DNA of 64,000 nucleotides. Origin: Pochonia chlamydosporia 170. Taxonomy: Eukaryota; Ascomycota; Sordariomycetes; Hypocreales; Clavicipitaceae. This document shows, piece by piece, positions 44,120-56,300 of the stretch. Both the position numbers and the translations under genes were made by a program. Each line of letters opens with the position of its first letter. The stretch's first letter is position 1. The stretch lies in assembly GCF_001653235.2 (NCBI RefSeq), contig NC_035796.1, positions 2,294,001 to 2,358,000 of the forward strand, written 5' to 3'. The notes below the pieces were generated by a model. That model worked only from the letters and a program-made list of their open reading frames with translations. It was not told the DNA's origin and did not search any database.

Positions 44120-44788
44120 TTGGAGAAACTGGATAATGAGACGGGATGAACAGCTAGTTCTGGTCTGGACTTGTTCCACGACTGGCTTTTAGCTGGAGCC
44201 AGTATCACAATTTGTGCTCACTAGCAAGATGGATGGTTGCGCAAGAGTGGACTTGCTTTTCCTTCACCGCATTATATAACTTTTTTTTGTAGGAATTGGT
44301 CCATGTGTAACCGTGAACAGGCCAACATTACCAATTGTTGGAAGCGGGTGGCGGGATGTAGACCACCCGTTCACTCAGCTTATGCGTGTTTCACTACAAA
44401 CGATACAATGCGCTTTTCGCTGGAAGGGCTGTCAAGTCTTGGATTGGAGTGCAAGGATGTACGGAGTACGAACTCCTGTATTAACTTTGTGTGACGTGGA
44501 TGCAGAAACGAGATGGCGGAAGTGGAATGAGCGGTTGAGATGCTGTCAGACGACGCAAGCTACGCTGAGAAGCTCATTTTGAGTTGTCGAATTTCGAGGG
44601 ACATGGCCAGAGCTTCATGCATGAATACTGGGGGCTTGATTCCCAGATATGCAGCAGGCAAAGCTGAGTTTAATCGCACCGGCAAGCAAATGGGGAGTAC
44701 AGTGTCAAAGCTGCAAATGAATATTGACAGTTGAAACTAAGCGCACGAAATTGTGTGCAACAGTCAAGCTCTAGCCATCACTCTACTA
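44120..44788. promoter_or_regulatory. intergenic, promoter of the MFS gene
   Basis: This 669 bp gap lies between two minus-strand genes. The near end is the MFS promoter and the far end the 3' flank of the ATP-grasp/MT gene. No gene or clear site is seen. Confidence 0.4.
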
Positions 44789-46536
44789 TCAAATAAGCCT
44801 TTCAAATCGGACTATGTAGCCTTCCACGTTTCCCTCAGAAGCCGGCGACGGGTACAGAGCGCCATGCTGCTTATGCACGAGCTTCCACCCATTTGGAACC
44901 CCAAACCTCTCAACCATCTGGACGTGATTATTCATGAAGAAGAGATCTCCAACGTCCTCTTGCATCTTGCTGATTACCTTGTTGTCCAGATTTTCCACCT
45001 CAATGGTCAACGACCTGCGGGCCATCATAAACATCCTTGCCAAAACTGTATTGAGCTCAACGGCATCAAGGAACAAAAGCGCCCCAAAGCAGACAATGTG
45101 ATCAAACTGGACATCTTCCTGTTGCGCAGACCCAGTTATTAGCAAGGCAAATGGAGGCAATATCTCATTGATGAATCCGTACCATGATGTATTCCTGCAT
45201 GGAGCAGTTCCAAAGTGGCTTCTTGTAGTACTTCTTGATGTCAGGGGCGCACAACATGCCAGCCGAGATCTCGACACCGACAATTTCCGTCGTCATCGCA
45301 CCGCGGTCGTGTAGGATCCGGCCGAATACGCCGGTACCACAGGCCAGGTCGAGGACTGATCCCGAAAAGTCAAAGTTGTCGGCGGTGAACTGTAGCATTT
45401 TGGACATGTTTGTTGACTCCCAAAACTCATCGTACGTGTCGGACCAACTGTCGTAGACTGCCGCCGTCTGATGGATCCGGTTTTTGTTGGAGCCAAGCTG
45501 ACTGCGCTTGACGGTCAATAAAGTGTCGAGAAAGGCTTCCCGGCCTCCAGGAAAGGTTTCTTCCACCAGGAAATCACCGTCGAACCGATGCTCTTCGCGG
45601 CCATATAGGATAGGATTGCAGTTGACGTCGATTACGTAGATGTCTTGGGTGTTTCTCTCGACTCGCATGGTGACATAGGCCCATGCTCCTTCGCTAGAGG
45701 ACTTGATGAACGTGAATGCGTTTACGGCAGTTTGTTGTAGCCTTTCCTGGAGTTCCCCTTCCACTAGAATATGCTGTATCTTCCTGGCCGTGGAATATGC
45801 AGTCTTGTCGTCTCTTGTCAAGAACCTAATGTCCGCCGACGTAGAATCTGGGAAAACGAATTGCAGAGGAACTAGGGCAACCACATTAGTGCCCAAATCA
45901 ATGACGACTGCTGCACAGTCATCTCCAAATACGTAGTCCTGGACCGAAATTGCCAATGTTGGATTCTCCTCCTGAAGCAGGGTGATTCGCTTTCCGACTG
46001 CTTCGTCGTCGGAGCAAACGGCACTCCAATCCAACCCAAGTGAGCCACACTTGTCGAAGTACTTGACCATCTTGGGATACTTGCCGTATGTGTTGCCGGG
46101 AACTTTGACATCCGAGTCATTTTTCTTTTGGCTTAGATCAAGCCCGTTTGTGGTCAAGAGACCGGATACATTGGTCAGTATTGTGACGCCTTTAGACTCG
46201 AGATACTTGGCTGCTTCAATGCCATCTCTGTCGACACCCTGGACACCTGGTAAGTGACGATCTGCCAACGTAGGATGTGTACGATCTACGAACCATGCAA
46301 TTCATGAATACATCGAAATTCTCGCGGCACACCTCATCAATCTCGGATTTTGCATTGCTCCCCGTGATTTTTCGGTTCACGAATTCGTGACGGTGCCGCG
46401 GAACACACTGTGTGGGATCCGACAAGTTATCGCACTGCGGATGTATTAGCAAGCCATTGATTTGGTTCGAAGAACAAAGGACCTTTCTAAACTGTGGCTC
46501 CGCGGTCTCGAGCAGTGATAAAATACAAATCTTCAT
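44789..46536 (-). CDS. ATP-grasp ligase / SAM-methyltransferase fusion
   Basis: Three exons, 46294..46536, 45183..46238 and 44789..45118 (introns 55 and 64 nt, phase 0), give 542 aa. Residues 1 to about 305 resemble D-Ala-D-Ala-ligase-type ATP-grasp enzymes: an N-terminal strand (MKICILSLLE), then NFDVFMNCMGVDRDGIEAAKYLE, a Gly-Asn-Thr-Tyr loop, VSVQDYVFG-like core strands, and the Mg-binding end YVIDVNCNPIL. From about 330 a class I methyltransferase follows: AAVYDSWSDTYDEFWE, motif I VLDLACGTGVFG, VGVEISAGM, and HIVCFGALLFLD. It is divergent from the NRPS start, 850 bp away. Inference: ATP-dependent amide or ester formation on an amino acid or the released peptide, plus methylation. The ATP-grasp part is divergent, so activity needs proof. 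Confidence 0.75.
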
Positions 46537-47386
46537 TCTGAAAATCTCGTCAATACAGTGGCATAGTCAATCGTTGGTTTGAGTGTTTGAGCTTGACATT
46601 TTACTTCAGCCTGAGAGGATCAGCAATGGGTGTCAAGCAGACACGGCGTGAGCTAGACGTCATATCCCAAATAAGTCCTTGTTACCATCCGGTAAAAACG
46701 CCCCTCCGGATTGTGAACGTTCTACAGCCCGCCAACCTGGTCCCGGATTCTGCAATCTGTCACATTGTGGCTAGCTGAAATTGATATCCGCCTGCAGTTC
46801 CACCCGCGCTGGAAGCTGTAACTGAGACACGGGCCGTGGATGGTGAACTGCGGCTTGGCATGTCTCGGGTCGTTGCTGATGCCATTCCAGAAATGGTTCT
46901 TGGTCCCAATATATTGCAGGTGCTGTGAGACAGATGAAAAAGTTATCAAATCATTTTATCGCAACTTGTCTCATATTTCTTGAGCATTGCGGGATGACAC
47001 GTAAATATTTCTGTATTCGTCATTGCACTTTAGCGACGGTTATTTTAGCCTGACCTGTCAGTTCGATTTCCCGGCCTATCCAAGCATTCACCGGTCGACC
47101 TACGCCTCGGAGTGTATCCACGAACGGATGTATTCACTTCCTATTCCGTACTCTGCAGTGACAAAGATTCAAGAGCCAGGAGGCCAAGACTGCAAGTTGT
47201 ACAACAGGTTCTCGCTTATACCAGATCATACGATCAAGACAATGGCCATGGGTTTGATGCCGGTCGATAGATATATAGCTCCTTTTCGCGGGTAATACGC
47301 TGCGTAGATATGGAGTAATGCTTCTTACTTAGCTCCAAACCCCTATTCTTTATCGTTGCTAGACACATCACATTCTCTCCCCAAAG
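46537..47386. promoter_or_regulatory. bidirectional promoter of the ATP-grasp/MT gene and the NRPS
   Basis: This 850 bp region is shared by two divergent genes. On the NRPS side a TATA-like TATATAG (47272-47278) lies about 110 bp before the ATG. Near 46688-46712 two CCGG-containing words (TCCGG and TCCGGA) flank a 13-bp spacer, a weak candidate for a regulator pair. Sharing one promoter is consistent with co-regulation, which is inferred. Confidence 0.5.
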
Positions 47387-50300
47387 ATGGTCGCACCTGA
47401 GGACACCAGCGTCGAAGTGACCAAGGGCAACAGCAAGGTGCAGCCTCTAAGAATAACAAGAATGAAATCCACAGGCTTGCCCTCAGCTGCCTCCGCTATT
47501 CAGACACACATTGCAGGTGATATTCTGGACAACAAGACTCGGGTCAAAGGGGACGAAGTTAGTCTTAGTGACAGGATGAAGAATGGGCATGGCTGTGGCC
47601 AACCCGATTTTGCACAGAAGTGGTATGCAAGAGAACGACAGCGCATTTTGCTCCAGAACCCTCACCTGGCTCGAACCAACTTCTCAGTTGCCCTTGAGAT
47701 ACGGGGGCCATTCCAAGAACAGGCGCTCCAAGTAGCTCTGGATTTAATGGTGAAACGCCACGAAATATTGAAAACAACGTTCTCCCTCAGGGATGACAAC
47801 AAAACTGCAATTGTTCATTCCTCCAAAGTCAAAAACTTGAAGGTTGTAGACTTTTTGCATGACGATGAAGCGAGCCTTGTGCGAGTGCTGGAGCAAAATG
47901 AAGCCGAAAGTTTTGACCTGGAGAACGAAACGCCGTGGCGTGTCTCTTTATATCGGCTCAATGAAGAGCGCCATATTCTTTTTATTGTTATGCACTGCAT
48001 TGTCGCAGATTACCGATCACCCAGGATCCTTGTTCGAGAACTGTCCTCTCTGTATTCTGTCTCAGGCCAGAAACAATACGCCGTGCAGGTAGAATCTGTC
48101 TCACTTCAGCCCCGGCGCCACCCCAACTTGGAATTGACGGATCGTGAGCTTCAAGATTGTCAAGACCGATTATACTCCTTGGTCAACGAGCTGCAAGGTG
48201 TCCGCCCGCTGGAATTACCGCCTGACAGACCTCGACCGGCCGTCCTGTCTGGGAGATTTGGAAAGCAAAGTGTTCAACTCGATCCTACCCTTTATTGCGA
48301 ATTGCAGAATTTCTGCGCCAAGACGAACGCAGACTTGTCTGCAACCCTCCTTGCGGCATTCATAGCGGCTCATTACCGTCTTACCGGGGCTGATGACACT
48401 CTTTTGGGTGTACTTGTCGAGATTGATCGCCCTAAAGAGTTCTCAAACACCATCGGGTTTGTCGAAAATCTACAGCTTTTGAGAAGTGCCGTAGAGGACA
48501 AATCGTTTGTGGAGTTGGTTGGACATGTGCACAACTCTTTCTTCGTCTCGAATAGTAGCCAAGATATTCCATTTGAGTTAATTGCAGCTGAGCTACAAAA
48601 GACTACACAGGTCTTCGCTCCATCTCACCATCCTCTTGTGCAGACTGCTCTTTTTCTGCATTCGGAGACGGACCCGAACGACTATTCATTTGAGGGTACA
48701 TCGACACATGTAATAGACTACCCAGTCAGTTCTAGATTTGATGTCGAGCTGCATTTCCATCAAGGAGAAGAAGCGCGCTGCGAGCTTCTTTTCTCCACTG
48801 ACCTTTTCGTCCCGGAGACAATTTGCAATTTGTTATCCATTTTTCAGACAACTCTAGAGCAAGCTGTGAAGAATCCCAACTTGGCAATTGCTTCATTGCC
48901 ATTACTGACAGACAAAGAATTCAACAGGCTCATGGACTTAGATCTGATCCGGGTGAATGAGTCCGAGTACCCAAGAGAGTGCAGCATAGTTGATATTTTC
49001 CGGCAACAGGTGGCCAATTGCGCAGATGCGGTGGCGGTGAAGGACTCAACTACCGAATTGACGTACAGTCAATTGGATCACCAGTCAGATGTTTTGTCTT
49101 GGTGGCTGTCATGTAAAGGTTTTGCTCCTGAAACAATTATCACGGTATTAGCAATACGATCCTGCGAAACAATCGTTGCTCTTCTAGGCATTCTCAAGGC
49201 CAATATGGCATATCTGCCGCTGGATGCCAATCAACCAGATGACCGAATTGAGAAAATCCTGTTATCTATGGAAAGTCCCCGGTTGGTACTTTGCAGCCAG
49301 AGTATTCGAAGACCGACGTTGAAGCAGATTGATGCTGAGTTCGTTTGTATCACAGATGTATTCCGTCACTCAGCGACCAAGGTTGTGCAACTGGTGTCCC
49401 CGTCAGCAACAAGCCTTGCATATGTGATGTTTACATCTGGCTCAACTGGAAAGCCTAAGGGGGTTATGATCGAGCATCGTGCTATCGTTCGGCTCGTGAA
49501 GAACAGCAACGGAGTGGAGTATATGGCCGTTCACAGTAACACGGCCCATATGGCAAATATTGCTTTCGACGCATCTACCTGGGAAATATATGCCGCTTTG
49601 TTGAATGGTGGTACCATAATTTGTATTGATGCCCTGACAGTCCTCCACCATCGCACAGTAGAGGATACTTTTGTTCGCCAAAAGATTCACAACGCCATCT
49701 TCACTACCGCCCTGTTCAAGGAGTATCTCGTCGGCTGCCCTGGGCTTTTCAGAGACCTGCGTGCTGTATATGTTGGGGCAGAAAAGGTCAATCCAAAAGA
49801 TTTCAATGCAGCGCAAAAGTTAATACATGGCAACCTGTATCATGTATACGGTCCAACTGAAAACACAAGCTTCAGCACAATATACTTGTCATCAAAAACG
49901 GAAACCTACACTAACACGGTGCCCCTTGGGGCGCCGGTGAGTAATTCTGGGGCTTATGTCATGGATTCGCAACTTCGCCTTCTGCCACTAGGTGTAATCG
50001 GCGAGCTGGTTGTGACGGGTGATGGTCTTGCAAGGGGGTACACCGACTCTCACCTGGACCAGGGGCGGTTTGTTTCCATCGACATTAACGGGAAGTCGAT
50101 TCGTGCATACAGGACTGGAGACTTTGTGCGCCGCAGGCCAGCTGATGGACAACTTGAATTCATCGGTCGAATAGACGGACAGCTGAAGATTCGAGGTCAT
50201 CGACTTGAGTTGGAGGAAGTCGAACAAGTTCTTCGCAGCTGGGGACCAGTAAAGGATGCCGTTGTACTGGTCTCGAAAGTAAAAGAGGACAAACAAAGCG

Positions 50301-53300
50301 ATTTAATCGGTTTCGTGACGCTGGGAGAGACAAATTCGCCATCTGGTGACGATGAGCAGGATCCGACGTTTGAAGACGACCAGGTTGGAGGGTGGGGAGA
50401 TTTGTTCAACGCAGACAAATATCTCATTTTGGACGACACTGAGAAATCCAAGCTCGGCAGAGACTTTACAGCATGGACCTCCATGTACGACGGGCAAAAC
50501 ATCGATCCAGTAGAAATGAATGAGTGGCTGGATGACACAATTGCCACAATCCGAGACGGAGGTCAGCCTGGGGACGTCCTTGAAATTGGGTCTGGATCAG
50601 GCATGATTCTCTTCAATATGGCGGAAGGACTGACAAGTTACATTGGCCTTGATCCTGCCCAGCGAGCTGTCGACTTTGTCAACGCAATGATCCCGACAAT
50701 TCCTGGCCTGGTTGACAAAGTTCGTGTTGAGTTGGGTACCGCCACGGATACTAGGAAACTGCGCGAATTCAAGTTTCCCAACCTGGTCATCATCAACTCT
50801 GTTGCTCAATACTTTCCCAGCCTTGACTATCTGTCGAGCGTAGTGGAAGACCTTCTCAATCTTGATGGCACTGAGCGTCTCTTCTTCGGCGATATCAGAT
50901 CTTTTGCTCTGTACAGAGAGTTCCAAGTTTCGACCGCCCTGCATCGAATGGGGAATTCCGCCAGCGCTTCCGAAGTGCTGGGGCAGATGGCTCAAGTCGA
51001 AAGATCCGAGGAGGAGCTGCTTATTGACCCGTCCTTTTTTACTGCGTTGGCAGATCGATATCCTGATTCAGTTGAACATGTCGAAATTATACCAAAGAGA
51101 ATGAAGGCAACCAATGAACTAAGCTGCTACCGGTACTCTGCTGTTGTGCACTTAAAGCAGCAGGGCAGGCAGGTGCAGATCAGGGATGTGCCTGAGGCAG
51201 ACTGGATTGATTTCATGGCTCAGGAGTTGGACTACCAATTGCTTCTCAAGATTTTGCAATCTCACTCCCGTGATTCCTCCGCCATTATTGCCGTCAGCAA
51301 CATTCCGCACAGTAAAACTATCTTGGAAAGATGGGCCGTGGACGTTCTTGATGGCGGCAATGCCAGTGAGCTTCAAGACAACTGGTATTCGTTGGCAAGC
51401 GAGAAAGCAAAATCTTGCCCATCTCTTTCCGCAATTGATCTAGTCGAGCTCTCCAAGATTTCAGGCTTCCGCGTCGAGATTAGCTGGGCGAGGCAACGTT
51501 CCCAGCGCGGTGGTCTGGATGCTATTTTCCACCGTTTCCACCCCGTTGGATGCCACAGCCGATTACAACTTCGTTTCCCCTCTGAAAACCACCGTCACGT
51601 ACTCGAATCACTGGGAACTCAACCATTATGGCTGCGGCAAAGCAGGAAGGTTGAGCATGATCTTCGCAAGTACATCAGGAGTCAGCTGCCGTCGTACATG
51701 GTACCCAAGATAATCCGAGCAATCAAGAAGATTCCGGTCAACAATAACGGAAAGATAGATCGGCAAGCCTTGGGTAAACGGATCAAGACCGCTGAATTGA
51801 GCAAGTCGGACAACATCGAAGCGCCTCCAAGAAACGAATTAGACCGCGCAATATGCGAGGAGTTCTTGAGGGTTCTGGGTGTCTCTGTGGGCATCCATGA
51901 CGACTTTTTTGAGCATGGAGGTCACTCACTCAATGCTACAAGGGCAACTTCCGGAATAAACACTCGATTGAGCGCCAACATTACTGTGAAGGACATATTC
52001 GATTGTCCCACTGTGGCAGCCCTGTCGGAAAGAATAAAAACGTCCACAGACTCGCGCCGTTATGTTCCTATTCCTCGGAATGACGCAAACGGGCCAATTG
52101 AGCAGTCATACGCCCAGAGGCGTCTATGGTTCCTAGAGCAACTATATCCAGGGTCGACCTGGTATCTGATGCCGTTTGCTGTGCGACTTCGAGGATCACT
52201 CAACTGTGATGCCCTTGTTGCTGCGTTGTGCGCTCTAGAGAAGCGTCACGAGTCCCTGAGAACAACGTTTGAACAGCAAAATGGAGTGGGATTACAAATT
52301 GTGCACCCTTTCCAGCCAAAGACGCTTGACATAATTGATGTACCAGCCGAAAACGGGGAGGAGGCCATACGGAAAGCACTTCACCAAGAACACACCAAAC
52401 CATTTGATCTAGAAAATGAGGCAGGATGGCGAGTAAAGCTCTACCGGAGGAACGGAAAAGATTTTGTGCTGTCTATCGTCATGCATCACATCATTTCCGA
52501 CGGCTGGTCCGTCGATATTCTCCAAAGAGAGCTGGCCGAGTTTTACTCTACTGCATGTCAGGCGGAGAATTTGTTATCAGAGGTGAAGCAATTATCTATT
52601 CGATATCAAGATTACGCAACATGGCAAAAGGGACAGGGTCAGATTGAAGAGCACCAACGACAGCTCGCATACTGGGTCAAGCATCTAGATGGAAGCAGAC
52701 CAGCAGAACTGTTCTGCGATAGAAGACGGCCAGCTTCATTATCCGGCAAAGCGGCCACACAAGAATTCAAAATTCCGTCCTCCCTACACGATAAACTAGT
52801 TAAGTTTTGCAATGCGCGCCGTCACATTACGCCTTTTATCGTCCTCCTCGCTGCGTTCAGGGCAACACACTACCGCCTTACCGGCTCAGCGGATGCGACT
52901 ATTGGCATCCCTATTGCTAATCGAAACCGCGAGGAGCTCGAAGACATCATCGGCTTTTTCGTCAACATACAATGTATGCGGATTAGGATTGAGAATGAAT
53001 CGTTCGAAGAGTTGGTGCAGAGTGTTCAGTCTACAGCAACATCTGCGTTTGCAAACCAGGACGTACCATTCGAGTCGATTGTTTCACGCTTGCAGACCCA
53101 TAGAGATGCTTCTCGTAACCCATTGGTTCAGATGGTATTTGCCCTGCATTCTCAGCTAGACTTGGGTCAATTCAGATTAACGGGTCTTGAAAGCGAGCAG
53201 ATGAGCTTGTCCGTTACGTCAAGGTTTGACCTGGAATGCCATATTTTCCAAGAGAAACAGAGTCTAAGAGGAAATATTGTCTATTCTACAGATCTGTATG

Positions 53301-56300
53301 AACCACCGACAATTGAGAACCTAACTCGTACCTTCTATGATTTGCTAGAACGAGGTTTGTGTGAGCCTGAGATAAAGCTTGTTGATCTACCTCTTTTGAC
53401 ACCAGAGTCTCAAACCAAGCTCGAGCAACTGGGAGTGCTTGAGATGAATCGCTGTAGCCATACTCGAAATTCCACCGTGGTCGATGTTTTCCGCCAGCAG
53501 GTTGCTGCCCATCCAGACAAAATCGCAGTCAAAGACTCGACTAAAGCTCTCACGTACAGTGACTTGGACAAACAATCGGATAGGCTCCGTGACTGGCTGA
53601 CTCAGAAGGAAATGGCCGTGGAGTCATTGGTCGGGGTGTACGCAACGAGATCCTGCCGGACAATTGTGACATTCCTTGGTATCTTGAAAGCACACTTGGG
53701 ATACTTGCCACTGGATATCAAGCTGCCACCAGCGAGAATCGAGAATATTCTCTCAGCTTTAGAAGGCGAATTGCTAATACTTGCCGGAGACGACTTGGTC
53801 CTACCAACAATTCAACGACAAGACGTTCACTTCGTTCGAGTTTCCGATATACTAGACGATGAATTGCTGGACAAGGACATGTTCTCAAGATGTTCTATTC
53901 CCACGACCTCTAGTGTCGCATACGTCATGTTTACCTCAGGTTCGACAGGCAAGCCAAAGGGGGTCGTTGTCGAGCATCGGGGTATCGTGCGGCTGGCAAC
54001 GCAGCAAACAGACGTAATGAAACACTTGGACCCTAAGAAAAACATGGCACATGTATCAAACATAGCGTTTGACGCTTCAACTTGGGAGATATATACCGCA
54101 TTACTGAACGGGGGCACCTTGATTTGCGTTGACGACCTCGCTTCATTGGATGCGAACGCCTTGACAGATATTTTCATCAAGGAGCACGTCCAGAACGCCC
54201 TTTTTACGCCACTTCTCCTAAAGGAATTTGTTCAGCACCCACGGCTTCTGCAAGAAATGCATACGGTGTGTACGGGAGGAGAGCTTTGTGATCCTGCCGT
54301 GTTCAATGCGGCGCTTGCGCTTGTAAGCGGCACCGTAATCCATTGCTATGGGCCAACAGAAGATACATGTATTAGCTCCGTCTACTGCCCAGAAGGAGAG
54401 GTAATAACCGATAGAGTGCCAATTGGCCGATCAATTAGCAACTCGTGGGCTTATATCATGGACTCAAACTTACAAGTGGTTCCTATTGGCGTCGTCGGCG
54501 AACTGGTCATAGCAGGCGACGGACTTGCGAGAGGGTATACGAACCCTCAGCTCAACACAAACCGGTTTGTTTCTGTCACAGTCTGTGGAAGGCAGATAAG
54601 GGCGTACCGAACTGGGGACTACGCCCGCTACCGGCCTGTAGATGGGCAACTTGACTTTTTAGGCCGAATAGATGTACAGGTCAAGATCCGAGGCCATAGG
54701 GTTGAAGTAGCCGAGATTGAGCAAGCTTTGCAAAATCACAGCCGTGTTGGTGGTGCTGTAGTTGTATCACAGCATGAAAAAGACGGAAGTAGCCGGCTGT
54801 CTGCCTTTGTTGCCACCAAGGAAATCGAGGTTCGAATCGATACTCGCCCTCTGATCGACCATGAGGCCGAGGTTTCGCAACTACAAATATCGCAGTTACA
54901 CGATGAGCTCTTTGCCATGTTACGAGCTAGCCTGCCTTCGTACATGATCCCAACCTCTATACAGATACTTAATAAGCTACCAATCAACGAAAACGGCAAA
55001 ATCGACCGTCGGGTTCTCGCAAATACCGTGGTCAACCCTGTTGTTTCAGACTCATCTAAACGGCAGCCAACGTTAGCAATCGAGCGAAAGATGCAGAATA
55101 TTTGGTCTAATGTGCTCAAAATGGATCCAAAGCTAATTGGAGTAGATGACAACTTCTTCTGGATTGGAGGAGATTCGATTTCGGCGATGAAAGTTGTCGC
55201 GGCCGCTCGGGAAGATGGTCTTTCCATCTCTGTGGGAGACATCTTCTCCGATTCAAGACTCTCTCAGGTGTCACAAAAGGCGGTTCCTCTACTAGGAAGC
55301 TCGTCAGAATACATCGCACCATTCACTCTTGTATGTGGTTCTCAAGATATTCCATCACTCGTCGAGGGCATCTCGTCGCAGTGCCATGGAGGCGCCCACG
55401 TTCAAGACGCTTTCCCCTGTACACCCCTTCAGGAGGGTTTCATGTCACTATCGTCGAAGCAACAGGGAGGCTACGTGATGCAGGCGGTCATGAAGCTATC
55501 TCCTAGTGTTTTAATCTCAGCTTTTTGTGGCGCGTGGGAAAAGGTGTTCCGAGTCTATCCAATATTACGTACAAGGATTGCCAGTCACAACCAATTCGGG
55601 TTACTACAAGTTGTTCTAGACGAGGATATCGAATGGATCGATGCCAATAAGCCAGACGAGTACATTCAATCTGACAGAGCAAAGCCAATGGGCATCGGGG
55701 AGCCACTAAGCCGGTTTGCACTTGTCAAAGACGATGTGGGCTTGCAAAGATGGTTTGTACTGACCATGCATCACGCGCTTTATGATGGCTGGTCAATGTC
55801 TCTTATTCTTGATGCGGTCGACCGGGCATATCGCGAACAGCCCCTCAACACACCACCACAATTCCAACTCTTCATCCAGCATGTGCTGAGCCAGCAGAGT
55901 ACCGAGGGCGAGGACTACTGGCGAAAGGTTATGGAAGGCTACAGGTCTGTTCCGTTTCCAACGCTACCATTATCTGTGAAACAACAGCCGCTTGCGGACC
56001 AAGCACTCACGTACCAGTTTGCGAGACTCGGAGACCAAAACACAGACATTACGATTGCAACCATACTCCGAGGTGCCTGGGCGCTAGTCGCCGGCCATAT
56101 GACAAACTGCAGTGACGTTGTCTTTGGAGCTACTGTATTTGGTAGAAATGCACCCATCCCTGATATAGACAGGATGCCAGCACCGACCATAGCAACTGTT
56201 CCAGTTCGTGTCAAATTTGCGGGTAGCCAAAAGGTTTCCGAATATCTCAAGTCGGTTCAACAAGACTCTTCGAAAATGATTTCATTTGAGCAAATGGGCT

